From JAYFQE01 sp034927345 (GTDB lineage Bacteria; Bacillota; Clostridia; Saccharofermentanales; UBA5734): 64,000 nt of DNA. Positions 34,386 to 42,825 of this stretch are shown in pieces (within the stretch, counting starts at the first letter, position 1; every line of letters starts with the position of its first letter). Location of the stretch: NCBI GenBank assembly GCA_034927345.1, contig JAYFQE010000009.1:62001-126000 (forward strand), read 5' to 3'. The position numbers and the translations under genes are program-made. Below the pieces are notes generated by a model. The model did no database searches, had not been told where the DNA came from, and saw nothing but the letters and a program-made list of their open reading frames with translations.

Positions 34386-35807
34386 TTAAGTCAACCTTCC
34401 CATTCCTTTAAGATACAGCATATTCAATAACGCGCCGTTGCCTTTCCACCAGTTCTTGCTGATTGCCCATTCATCGGGGTAGCCGTTCCAGCCCCAAGGA
34501 ATATTCCATGAGCCGTCCTCAAGCTGCGATTTTATAATAAATTCGCATTCATATTCAGCGATGTCTTTGTTGTCTGCATAGAAAATGCTGCTGTTATTGT
34601 GGAAAAACTGCGACGGCTTGCAGATGTAACCCGTTTCCCATTCGACGGTGTTTTTTGTTATGCCATGCTGTACTTGCTCCCGCAAGCGCTCTTTCAACGC
34701 AGAAAGGTCAATAACATCAGCCGCACCTGTTTCGTCGCAATACTGCCAAAGTCGGATATAGCACGCTGCGGTATGCATATCGCCAAGTAAATCCTGCCCG
34801 ATGTAAGCACCGTAGGCTTCTTTGGCAATCAGGCAGCCGAGGCGATACAAGTCGCTATCCCTATCAGCAAAGCGAATGATAAATCCGGCAAGGCAAGCTG
34901 TCGGATTGTAGGAGTGATGGCAAGCACTATTGCTATCGGTATGCCACCACGGCGCATGAGGATAATCGTTATTGCTGCTTGGCGCATTATCCCAAAACTG
35001 CCCCGTGAATTCCTGCCCGCTTGCAAGGTATTGGAGTATTCCTTGAATAATCGGATGTTGAGCATCGGTGAAGTCAATCTCTCGCAAAATCTCCGTTGCT
35101 GTCCATGTTTGTATAGGTGCGGAATTAGGATTCCAAGCGTCAGCTTCCAGAGCGTGACCAAAACCACCGTCCTCGTTCTGATAGGTGGCAAGCGCGGTCA
35201 GCACAGCTTCTTTCGAGCCGTCTTCAAAGTGATATTGCCATCGTGCTAAGTCGAGCGGACGGGCGTTACGGTAGATGAAGTTACGGGCTTTCTCATAAAT
35301 TGCTTTATTTATCCTTATCTTGTCTTTAGGGATAAAAGGGGCAAGTTCTTTCCGGAAAAATATGCAACGCTCAGTCTCGGTAAAGCCGATACGGAGATGA
35401 AACTTGTAGCTCTCTGTATTATCAAGCAGACAATCGCTAAGAAACTCGCGGCAGCCATTATTGTACGCCCATTCTTCACATAAACCGACAAGCGAAACCG
35501 CAACACCGCATAAACGGTACTCAGGCCGGACATAGATAGCTTCTAAATAACCAGCAGTCCCGGCATATTCTTTGCCGTTTACATATTCGCTCCTGAGCGC
35601 ACCATGACAAACGCCTATAGGTTTCGCACCGTCAAATGCAAGAAGCAACACTTGTTGCCTATTACCCAAAAGCCCTTTGTTTTCAACGAGTAATTCCTTA
35701 TATGAATGGTTTTCATATAATTCACAGAGTAATTCCGTAAGTGTTTCAACGTCGCTTTGCTCAGCTTTGCGGTATTGGAAATTGTGAGTCTTCTTAGAAA
35801 CAACCAT
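34386..35807 (-). CDS. AAC(6')-like GNAT acetyltransferase fused to an alpha/alpha-toroid domain
   Basis: 473 aa from ATG 35807, 6 nt after AGGAGG; an ATG at 35813 touches that site directly. Residues 1-160 are a GNAT domain closest in style to aminoglycoside 6'-N-acetyltransferases: AGYLEAIYVRPEYRLCGVA (acetyl-CoA loop), EFLSDCLLDNTES and FHLRIGFTET. Residues about 180-473 are a toroid of the squalene-cyclase/prenyltransferase fold, with repeats such as YQNEDGGFGHALE and SQLEDGSWNIPWGWNGY. I know both domains alone but not this fusion. It may modify an aminoglycoside or another amine; the toroid might bind the substrate. Confidence 0.8.
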   Translation of the reverse strand: MVVSKKTHNFQYRKAEQSDVETLTELLCELYENHSYKELLVENKGLLGNRQQVLLLAFDGAKPIGVCHGALRSEYVNGKEYAGTAGYLEAIYVRPEYRLCGVAVSLVGLCEEWAYNNGCREFLSDCLLDNTESYKFHLRIGFTETERCIFFRKELAPFIPKDKIRINKAIYEKARNFIYRNARPLDLARWQYHFEDGSKEAVLTALATYQNEDGGFGHALEADAWNPNSAPIQTWTATEILREIDFTDAQHPIIQGILQYLASGQEFTGQFWDNAPSSNNDYPHAPWWHTDSNSACHHSYNPTACLAGFIIRFADRDSDLYRLGCLIAKEAYGAYIGQDLLGDMHTAACYIRLWQYCDETGAADVIDLSALKERLREQVQHGITKNTVEWETGYICKPSQFFHNNSSIFYADNKDIAEYECEFIIKSQLEDGSWNIPWGWNGYPDEWAISKNWWKGNGALLNMLYLKGMGRLT

Positions 35808-35868
35808 ACTCATCCTCCTACAGTGTTTTACGCATCATGACTACGTCATCATACTCGGCAACGGGCAC

Positions 35869-36249
35869 TTAATCTTTCGAGAAACTGCGAAAATTCAGAA
35901 TATTTCCGTCTGGATCTTTGAACTGGAACGACCGTGTTCCCCACGGGTGAGTAGTTGGCTGATTCAGCATCTCAGCGCCCAGTTTAGCAATCCGTTCATA
36001 CTCTGCGTCCACATTATCGACATTGAAACCGACAATCACATTGTTAGCTCCGCCACCTTCGACGTAGCGAAATGCCAACATCTCCTGCAAATTCGGGGCA
36101 TTGTCGAAACAAAAGGTCAATCCTGCTACAGTCAGTCCCGAATGCCACTCATCTCCCTCTGCTTCTACGCCAAACACAGCCTCGTAAAACCGTCGGAGCT
36201 TCAGCACATCATTAGTGATATAACAGACATCTGTGAATTGAATAGCCAT
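35869..36249 (-). CDS. VOC-family (glyoxalase-like) protein
   Basis: 126 aa from ATG 36249, with GAAGGGAA 4-5 nt upstream. The VOC fold is shown by MAIQFTDVCYITNDV at the start, GLTVAGLTFCFDN in the middle and SFQFKDPDGNILNFRSF at the end. A single module, so it must dimerise. The nearby AAC(6')-like gene starts 61 bp further along on the same strand, and the two may be co-transcribed. Confidence 0.85.
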   Translation of the reverse strand: MAIQFTDVCYITNDVLKLRRFYEAVFGVEAEGDEWHSGLTVAGLTFCFDNAPNLQEMLAFRYVEGGGANNVIVGFNVDNVDAEYERIAKLGAEMLNQPTTHPWGTRSFQFKDPDGNILNFRSFSKD

Positions 36250-36491
36250 TTTATTCCCTTCCCCGACATGATATTGGCGACCAGCATAAAGTAATTCTAT
36301 AAATGACCACCCTTTGCCCAATCTTTCATATCATTATATAATAAATCCAAGATAATGAGCACCTTGAATAACACCAAACCCAATTATACCAATGGCTATA
36401 GGCCAACCCAATAGTTCACTGATAAATGGCCAAGAATTGTAATATTCAAATATGAGTATGAATATTTTTCGAGATTATATTGATCAGTAGA

Positions 36492-38093
36492 TTATCCGGT
36501 CGCCAGCGTAACCTGCTCGCCATCCATCGTGATAAGAACCTCATAATAATAATACATGTATTCAGGCTCATTAAGCTTGATGGTGACTGACCAGTATTCT
36601 GAGTTGTCTTGATATTGTTTCTTATTGGCGGTATAGACAGGATCCACAACTTTCATTTCCGGTTTTGTCAGCAAGTACTCGGCGAAGCGTGACTTGGCAA
36701 TCGCGATGGCCTGCTCAATATCGATCTCACCATAACTTGTTGTAATGTTGTCTACATACCTTGTTCCCGTAAAAGGAACATCATGGGGCAACTCAGTACC
36801 AAGCAACTTAACCAATGCGTCAAGAATTATTTCATTTTTACCAGAATACTCAACAACAAGATTTCCTTTAACATACAGGTGAACGGGCCAGATCCGATCG
36901 ATAAGCGGATTATTGATATCTGCTAATCGATCATTAACGATTTTCTCAAGCGTCTGGTCAACAGCAAGTTCAGCAAAGACATGTTCTGAATCGACCTGCA
37001 GGATTCGTTGATGCTCAGTCAAGTTGCCGGACCTTTTTTGATTCTCCTGCTCGGTGATATCGACAACACTGCCGAGATGCCACTTGAGTGCGGCAGTAAA
37101 TCCATCCAGTGTGGATAGGTCATCTTGGTTTGCGTTAATTGGTGGATTTGCCAATAAAGCAATTCCAGATATGATCATTAGGATAACGATCCCAATCATT
37201 ACCCAGATAACAGGTTTCCTGAAGTTCAAAATATTCGTAACACGGTCTTTTATCCTGCTTTCCCCAAAAGAAAGTGGGCTGCCGTTGAACACAGGACGGT
37301 TAAGGGCCAGCCGAACGAGTGCCGCCCCGTAATTAGCCTTCTCCTCACGGTTCATCTCGACCACAACATGCTCATCACAACTCATCTCCATGTCACGGCT
37401 CATCAGTCGAAAGGCAATCCACATAAAGGGGTTGAACCAATGAATGGATAAAACCAGAAAAGCTAAGGGTTTAGTCACGTGATCGAACCGGCGAAGATGC
37501 GCCCGTTCATGTAGCAAAACATAGGATCGATTCATTTCATCCATACCAACAGGCAAATAAATCCTTGGATTGAACACGCCGAACACGAAAGGTGAATCGA
37601 TTTTATCTGTTTCAAAAATATTTTCTGTGATTCTGGTCGCAGTATGAATCCTGTGTCTTAACTGCCGATGCGCGAGAATACTGTATATCAACATGATCAG
37701 AAAGCCGGCGGCCCATATCATGGCCATCACGCTGACCCAAACCTGAAGGGGATTGGCACTTGCGGTTTGCGAGGCTCCAGGCAGCGTGTCATTGATTATT
37801 TTGTTGATGCCAGGTATGCCGATATCGACTACAGGGACCGGCATATTCCCGATGTTAGAAGGAATGTATTCAAGTCTGCCATCATTCGTTGGTTTGAACA
37901 TACGGCCTAAAAGAGAAAAAGAAGCGGTAAAGGAAACAGGGCAGACGAGGCGAACCAAGATGATTGACCAGAGCGCATAGGATGTCCACTTGGGCGCATG
38001 TTTGAGCAGCAAGCGGAGAACAAGAACGACAACCAGGACATAGGTTGCGGTAATGCTCATGTTGAGGACAGTCAAGAATACCCGGTCCATCAT
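36492..38093 (-). CDS. BlaR1/MecR1-like M56 membrane metallopeptidase sensor
   Basis: 533 aa; ATG 38093 overlaps the blaI-like stop by 4 nt (ATG 38090 is an alternative). Four membrane segments surround the M56 peptidase domain. The zinc motif H-E-x-x-H is LLHERAHLRRFDH near residue 190, with further ligands in DMEMSCDEHVV. Residues about 320-533 are outside and are not a penicillin-binding domain: no S-x-x-K is visible. The sensor therefore probably detects a ligand other than a beta-lactam. On signalling it should cleave the repressor encoded just upstream. Confidence 0.88.
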   Translation of the reverse strand: MMDRVFLTVLNMSITATYVLVVVLVLRLLLKHAPKWTSYALWSIILVRLVCPVSFTASFSLLGRMFKPTNDGRLEYIPSNIGNMPVPVVDIGIPGINKIINDTLPGASQTASANPLQVWVSVMAMIWAAGFLIMLIYSILAHRQLRHRIHTATRITENIFETDKIDSPFVFGVFNPRIYLPVGMDEMNRSYVLLHERAHLRRFDHVTKPLAFLVLSIHWFNPFMWIAFRLMSRDMEMSCDEHVVVEMNREEKANYGAALVRLALNRPVFNGSPLSFGESRIKDRVTNILNFRKPVIWVMIGIVILMIISGIALLANPPINANQDDLSTLDGFTAALKWHLGSVVDITEQENQKRSGNLTEHQRILQVDSEHVFAELAVDQTLEKIVNDRLADINNPLIDRIWPVHLYVKGNLVVEYSGKNEIILDALVKLLGTELPHDVPFTGTRYVDNITTSYGEIDIEQAIAIAKSRFAEYLLTKPEMKVVDPVYTANKKQYQDNSEYWSVTIKLNEPEYMYYYYEVLITMDGEQVTLATG

Positions 38094-38452
38094 TTGCCCT
38101 CCCGGTACGAATCAATGACTCGTTTAATCTTTTCAGCTTCCGAATCACTGATCTTTCTGCCATCCAAAAATGCTGCGATGAACTGAGGCAACGATCCTGC
38201 GAACGTGCGATGGATGACCTGCCGGCTTTCAGCTTTTTGTATTTCTTCTCTTGATACTAATGATCTGACAAGAACATTTTCATTAATCAGCAGTTTTTTG
38301 TCGCAAAGCCTTTTTAGAACGGTATAAGTTGTCGTCCGTTTCCATCCAAGTTGAGTTTCGGCCAGTTTACACAGGCCGGGTGACAGGATAGGTTCTGAAT
38401 CCCATACTATGGCAAGAAGCCGATGATCGGCATGAGTGAGTTTGATATCCAT
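38090..38452 (-). CDS. BlaI/MecI/CopY-family repressor
   Basis: 120 aa from ATG 38452. The winged helix of the family is clear: ILSPGLCKLAETQLGWKRTT then YTVLKRLCDKKLL (residues about 20-56). The C-terminal half holds the dimer helices and the cleavage region. A perfect 7-4-7 inverted repeat at 38501-38518 lies 49 bp upstream and is a likely operator. The gene is coupled to the BlaR1-like peptidase by a 4-nt overlap. No beta-lactamase gene lies next to it. Confidence 0.9.
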   Translation of the reverse strand: MDIKLTHADHRLLAIVWDSEPILSPGLCKLAETQLGWKRTTTYTVLKRLCDKKLLINENVLVRSLVSREEIQKAESRQVIHRTFAGSLPQFIAAFLDGRKISDSEAEKIKRVIDSYREGK

Positions 38453-38500
38453 AACTACTATACCCTTAGCTACTCGTGGTCGACTGTTCCAGACAGTTTT

Positions 38501-38518
38501 AGTCTAACAATTTAGACT
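38501..38518. promoter_or_regulatory. Inverted repeat upstream of the BlaI-like repressor
   Basis: AGTCTAA, 4 nt, TTAGACT. It is placed where a BlaI-type operator is expected, and partial ACTGT/ACAGT half-sites surround it. Confidence 0.5.
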
Positions 38519-38639
38519 GTGACTGTCAATAGAGCATATATACATTAAATATATTATACGATGTAATGTATATTCCATGTCAAAGACATTTTCAAAGGTA
38601 TAGATTTCAACCTTTGTGATGTCCACTTTCCCGAGTTAG

Positions 38640-39144
38640 CTGGCTGGCTTGATCATACTTGAAGCGATAGAGGTCAAGGATGCTGATAAAAATGAACTAT
38701 ATACTTACGCCGCTTTGGGCAATACTTTACAACAGATAGCTTCAATTATCTCAAAGCACGGTGTGTCATGTATAAAAGAAAAGTCTTTATGGGCTCAAGT
38801 GTACAGCAAATTATCAGATAGGCTTATGATGGAGATCAAGTGAGACAGATATCTCAATCAGCTGAAGATAACAGATACATTGCGATCCAAAGAGCACGTC
38901 GATGTATCCCAAGTCACAATCTCCCCTTGTATAAGCACCTTAAGGATGCCTTTCTTGTCTCCGAAAATAAACGATATGATGTAAGAGGTAAATCATTTTC
39001 TGATTATCCTTACAAATCTCACTGACCGGCGACTCTTTTCCGAAAGTCATTGTCAGAAAAGATATTGGCAAAAGATGGTTTGATGATAGAGGAATATTAA
39101 ATATCGAACTAATCGATTTTCTTCTCGATGAAACGGTTATTTGA
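38640..39144 (+). pseudogene. Remnant of a DUF4143-type AAA ATPase gene
   Basis: Separate plus-strand frames carry pieces of the C-terminal half of DUF4143 ATPases. One frame (38843-39025) has LYKHLKDAFLVSENKRYDVR and G-K-S; another (39022-39144) has DSFPKVIVRKDIGKRW and ILNIELIDFLLDE before a stop, which fits the usual end of these proteins. The intervening ~150 residues and the N-terminal ATPase domain are missing. The first 200 bp (38640-38843) are an open frame I could not assign. The gene is dead. Confidence 0.55.
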
Positions 39145-39329
39145 TAAGGAGGACCATAAGACCGCTCCTGACCAAATATTGAAGAGTAAAAATAGACTCC
39201 CTGATAAGAGCTTTATTTCAATAGCTATTTGATAACCGACATTATCCGCAAATTCCATGAAACAATTAGCTGTTATTTTCGTCTAATAGATATTAAAGCT
39301 GCTAAACAAGTTCAAAGAGGTCGATTCAA

Positions 39330-40115
39330 ATGAAAGAGATGAATAAAATCCTGTCCTGTTTACTGGCATCAGCATTGCTGCTGGCAATTTTCGCCGGTTG
39401 CATGAACACTACGACCAGTGAAACATCCGGCACAACCCCCGCTGGTACAACTGGCGAGACAACCCAGAAATCAGTCCCGTTCAAAATCAACGTGCTGCCC
39501 GAACAGTTGAAAGGCATGTCGATTGCCGGCCAGCAGATTGTCTACCTGATCACAATTACCGAAGAAGGCGGCACAAGCAAGACACCGGTGGAAATCGCTG
39601 CTAAAGCCGAAAGCGCTGCCATCAATATCATCCGCAAAAGCATTGTTGCGGGTCAAGTAGCTGAAGTCATCGTTGTTCCGGAGAATTCCAGCGTCGGTAA
39701 AACAATTGAACTGACTATCACCGGCAGCCGGGATGAATTCGAAGAAAAAAAGATCCTGACCTTTGAGGTGATCGAAGGCGCCGACGACCGCAAAGATTAT
39801 GCCCTGGAACAACAGGCCAAGTTTATCAAATGGCTGGCAGAGAAGCATCCTGAACTGGGCATTACGAGCACCACTAAATGGACTGGTACCATAGTTAGCC
39901 CCCAATGGCTGGTTGTTTCCCACTATTTATTCTTTTCTGATGAATGGGAGATGCACATTGAATGGCATATCATGGTGGCTCCAAATGACTGGGTCCGGAT
40001 TGACCTGCGCCATCGTTCAGATGAAACCAAACCGTCCTATGCCTTCGAAATCACATCGATTACGGCTAATGATGAGCCGAAAGCCATCGAAGTACCCGGC
40101 GAGATCTGGCGTTGA
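39330..40115 (+). CDS. Lipoprotein of unknown function
   Basis: 261 aa; AAAGAGG lies about 10 nt before ATG 39330. Residues 1-23 are a lipoprotein signal ending in the lipobox IFAGC. A Thr/Ser/Gly linker follows to about residue 45. Residues about 50-150 look like an immunoglobulin-like beta-sandwich (PFKINVLPEQLKGMSIAGQQ). The last ~100 residues may be a second domain (YALEQQAKFIKWLAEKHPEL). I do not recognise a family. It ends 8 bp before the open frame of the truncated integrase. Confidence 0.7.
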   Translation: MKEMNKILSCLLASALLLAIFAGCMNTTTSETSGTTPAGTTGETTQKSVPFKINVLPEQLKGMSIAGQQIVYLITITEEGGTSKTPVEIAAKAESAAINIIRKSIVAGQVAEVIVVPENSSVGKTIELTITGSRDEFEEKKILTFEVIEGADDRKDYALEQQAKFIKWLAEKHPELGITSTTKWTGTIVSPQWLVVSHYLFFSDEWEMHIEWHIMVAPNDWVRIDLRHRSDETKPSYAFEITSITANDEPKAIEVPGEIWR

Positions 40116-40123
40116 TGCCTGAA

Positions 40124-40749
40124 AGGTATGGACATTCAGAGCGGATATCTTCATGTTCATTCTGGAGAGCGGCCTGCGTATCGGCGAGATCATAGCACTG
40201 CAGTGGGATCACATCAGCAGCCACGATGACCGGTTATATGTACACGTTCAGCAGACGGCAGCCATAACAACCAATGATGATGAAGACAATGGACTGAAAA
40301 CAATGATTCATATCGGCCAACCGAAAACGGCAGCCGGCGAGCGGATCATCCCGGTAACGCAAAACGCTGCCCGGATCCTGGCCAGATGCAAAGCACGACA
40401 AAAGGTCAAAACAGACTTTGTGTTCGCCGCCAGAAACGGAAGCATCATGCAAGAGCGGAATATTCGCAGGGCGCTGGAATCGTTCTGCAAGCAGCTCGGG
40501 ATTAACCATCTGACTGTACACGAGCTGCGGCACACATTCAGCACCAGGATGTACGAAGTCGGCATACCATCGGAGGAACGAGCCAGAATTATGGGCCATG
40601 CAGACAGCAGAACCACGGATCGGATGTATGTAACAGTCGATATTAACAGCCTCTCGACAGCCATGTCCAATTATGAAAACGGCGTCAAGAAACTGGACGG
40701 TTGCTACAAAACTGCTACAACCATGACCGCATCTCTGACATTTGAATAG
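40124..40749 (+). pseudogene. 5'-truncated tyrosine recombinase (phage-type integrase)
   Basis: The open frame begins after a stop at 40121-40123; the first ATG is 40153 (198 aa). Only the catalytic domain remains. The active-site residues are all there: Arg in ESGLRIGE, H-x-x-R in VHELRHTFSTRM, His in IMGHADSRTT and Tyr in DRMYVTVD. The usual ~170-residue N-terminal arm-binding and core-binding domains are missing, and the preceding sequence is a lipoprotein gene. It is directly followed by a terminator and the right tRNA-Thr 3'-end copy, the usual place for an integrase next to its att site. Confidence 0.85.
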
Positions 40750-40750
40750 C

Positions 40751-40789
40751 AAAAAAAAAGCCCGGGAGGTTGATTTCCCGGGCTTTTTG
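40751..40789 (+). terminator. Intrinsic terminator of the integrase remnant
   Basis: Perfect stem GCCCGGGA (40760-40767) with TCCCGGGC (40776-40783), preceded by nine A and followed by five T, so it can work in both directions. It abuts the right tRNA-Thr 3'-end copy. Confidence 0.9.
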
Positions 40790-40790
40790 C

Positions 40791-40832
40791 TTGGAGCCTT
40801 TAATCGGAATCGAACTAGACCTCATCCTTACC
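40791..40832 (-). repeat. Right partial copy of tRNA-Thr 3' end (putative att site)
   Basis: Identical to the 3' end of the tRNA-Thr gene over TTGGAGCCTTTAATCGGAAT and six further bases, then a 2-nt gap, then identical again through CCTCATCCTTACC. It lacks the 5' half of the tRNA and cannot work as one. Confidence 0.85.
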
Positions 40833-41042
40833 CTGTCTGCTGATCAAAGCCGGATAGCCGTCGCCTGCCGTCGTCGCTGTCCTGATGCTGCGATGCTCAC
40901 GTGCAAACGCACGTTCCGCGTCTCGCACAGTCAGCTCCTTGGCATGCTTGCCTCTGCGCCCGCAACCCCGTCCGCTGCGGCGTCCGGGAGCGCATCCATA
41001 GTAAGGAGGGAAGTGAGCGGTACGTATCTGGCAAAAAGCTGC

Positions 41043-41083
41043 AACGTAAAAAAGAGCCCCCTGGTGGGAGCTCTTTTTACGTT
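41043..41083 (-). terminator. Terminator downstream of the tRNA-Thr gene
   Basis: Inverted repeat AACGTAAAAA-AGAGC with GCTCTTTTTACGTT and a G/C-rich centre. It immediately follows the tRNA 3' end in the minus direction. Confidence 0.75.
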
Positions 41084-41158
41084 GGAGCCTTTAATCGGAA
41101 TCGAACCGATGACCTCATCCTTACCATGGATGCGCTCTACCGACTGAGCTATAAAGGC
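41083..41158 (-). tRNA. tRNA-Thr (anticodon GGT)
   Basis: 76 nt with encoded CCA. Acceptor stem GCCTTTA/TAAAGGC, D arm with AGCTCAGTCGGTAGAGC, anticodon stem CATCC/GGATG with loop ATGGTAA (anticodon GGT), and T arm GTTCGATTC all pair properly. It is the target whose 3' end is copied at 40791-40832 and 31497-31534. Confidence 0.95.
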
Positions 41159-41173
41159 GATTATCGGTGTATC

Positions 41174-41247
41174 TGGAGCGGGTGATGGGAATCGAACCCA
41201 CGCGGTCAGCTTGGGAAGCTGAAGTTCTGCCATTGAACTACACCCGC
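41174..41247 (-). tRNA. tRNA-Gly (anticodon CCC)
   Basis: 74 nt with encoded CCA. Acceptor stem GCGGGTG/CACCCGC, anticodon stem TCAGC/GCTGA with loop TTCCCAA (anticodon CCC) and a normal T arm. It is transcribed ahead of tRNA-Thr, 15 bp apart. Confidence 0.93.
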
Positions 41248-41769
41248 ACTGTATGTGCAGTTGGTATTATAACGAGCGGGTTTTGGTCTGTCAAGGGAAA
41301 TATAGACTCGCTCCACTGTCTCCGCTCCACTGTCCTTTCCGCCCTCGGCTGTCCTCGCTCCGCGCTTTCCCGCACTTTCGTTCCTCGCGTCTTCGCATCC
41401 GAATGGAAAATAGCCAAACGCTTTGACAGAAAACCAGCCTTCATGCTCTGACTGTGAAGTTTAACGTATCTGGCTAGGATCATCGGACGAAACCTGAAAG
41501 ATATATATTATATAATTGTTTAAAAAATATGATGGCTAATCATGCTTATAGAAAAAATATGATTTTACATGATCTACAAGCTAGCGGGAAGCAAAATTGC
41601 CGGTTTAAATGTTAACAAATCATTAAATATTGAAATAAATGAGGTAACATAGCGATACATATAAGGAAATATCACGATAAATTGTGAAAGTAATGACATA
41701 AAAGGTTGAAATATTTTTGATATAGAGTAAAATTAATTCAATCATAAATTTAGAGGGGAGATGTAATTT
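41248..41769. other. Intergenic region without genes
   Basis: About 520 bp. The first 200 bp are GC-rich with short direct repeats of GCTCCACTGTC and no credible frame. The remainder is AT-rich and ends in the promoter of the APH-like gene (41706-41733). Confidence 0.6.
41706..41733 (+). promoter_or_regulatory. Promoter of the APH-like kinase gene
   Basis: TTGAAA (41706-41711) and TAAAAT (41728-41733) are separated by 16 bp, 37 bp before the start codon. Confidence 0.5.
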
Positions 41770-42792
41770 ATGGAACTATCAACGTTGCTTGATCCGTATC
41801 CTTGTATTCGCGACATTCCTGGTTCGAACACCTGGATCAGCGTACATGAAATTTTGAATGGTGATTCTAACGAACGAAAATTTCGGGTTAAGAATCAAAA
41901 CAGTCAGCGATTTATGATTCGCTTGGCTAAAAACACGCTATATGACCGGAAAAAGAATGAATTTGAATACATGAAACGCATACATGAACTAGAAGTTCCC
42001 ATTCCTCAACCGATTGCTTTTGGCATATGCGATGGCGGCAAGTCCATATACACGATGCTGAGTTGGATTTATGGTGATTCGGATCCAAAAAGACTTGCTG
42101 CTTTGCCAAAAGAAATACAATACATGCTCGGTATCGAAGCAGGAAAATTTTTAAAGACGATACATTACAATATGTTTATTAACTGTCTTGATTATTGGTA
42201 TGGCGAAATGGATGATAGAATAAAAAAGTTTCAGACTTATTGCAAGCGAGGAACCTTGAATAATGCCTGCTCTATAAAAATAATCGATTACCTCAAAGAG
42301 AATCAAAGTCTTGTTGCCAATCAGCCTCAGACTCTGCTGCACGGCGATTTTCATATGGATAATTTTGTATTATCTTATGAAAATAATTTTAATTTGATTG
42401 ATTTTGAAAAATGTGCGATCGGCGATCCAATGGCCGATATGGGTCCCATGATATCCCGAATGCGTCAAATTAGCTTGCCTTTTATGATTGGTGTGCTTGA
42501 TTGCTATTTTAATTATCAAATCAATGTGCAGGAATTGCGCCTGATTGCTTTTTATGCGTCAATGTATGCACTGGAACAAATGGTGGTAACGGCACGGAGA
42601 GGGGATGCAGAACACTATCAGGCTGCTTTTGAACGTGCAAAAATACTGGTGAAAGATTATAATGGCTTAAAAAGTTTCGTTCCCGCCTGGTATAAGTTGA
42701 TGCCGCCCTTCAGACCGAAAAAGCGGATGAGTGGAAAAAAAGACGCTGAAATCCGGGATCCTGAGGAAGACGAGGACAACCTGCCGGAGTAA
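41770..42792 (+). CDS. Aminoglycoside/choline-phosphotransferase-family kinase
   Basis: 340 aa; GAGGGGAG lies 10 nt before ATG 41770. The kinase fold of the APH family is shown by the catalytic loop LLHGDFHMDNFVL (H-G-D-x-H-x-x-N) near residue 195 and the metal-binding Asp in NLIDFEKCAIGDP. It resembles phosphotransferases with a role in small-molecule or antibiotic modification; the substrate is not predictable. The highly charged C-terminus (PFRPKKRM then a D/E-rich tail) is unusual. The next gene follows 33 bp later. Confidence 0.82.
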   Translation: MELSTLLDPYPCIRDIPGSNTWISVHEILNGDSNERKFRVKNQNSQRFMIRLAKNTLYDRKKNEFEYMKRIHELEVPIPQPIAFGICDGGKSIYTMLSWIYGDSDPKRLAALPKEIQYMLGIEAGKFLKTIHYNMFINCLDYWYGEMDDRIKKFQTYCKRGTLNNACSIKIIDYLKENQSLVANQPQTLLHGDFHMDNFVLSYENNFNLIDFEKCAIGDPMADMGPMISRMRQISLPFMIGVLDCYFNYQINVQELRLIAFYASMYALEQMVVTARRGDAEHYQAAFERAKILVKDYNGLKSFVPAWYKLMPPFRPKKRMSGKKDAEIRDPEEDEDNLPE

Positions 42793-42825
42793 GTACGCAA
42801 CGGGGAACGAGAAAGCGAGATAACC

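Larger units (their letters stand above)
31497..40832. mobile_element. Decayed integrative island at tRNA-Thr
   Basis: About 9.3 kb bounded by two partial direct copies of the tRNA-Thr 3' end, with a truncated tyrosine recombinase gene directly inside the right copy and the intact tRNA-Thr 250 bp further right. Cargo includes an AAC(6')-toroid fusion, a BlaI/BlaR-like pair, a zinc-ribbon membrane protein, a VOC protein, lipoproteins and three gene remnants. The truncated integrase and many remnants suggest it no longer moves by itself. Confidence 0.65.

Noticed and set aside
36340..36440. A short hydrophobic minus-strand frame (LGWPIAIGIIGFGVIQGAHY)
   Set aside because: It may be a membrane-protein remnant, but it has no start codon and no recognisable homologue.
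40124..40749. Intact integrase
   Set aside because: The catalytic residues are complete, but the N-terminal DNA-binding domains are missing and the frame is cut by a stop at 40121.
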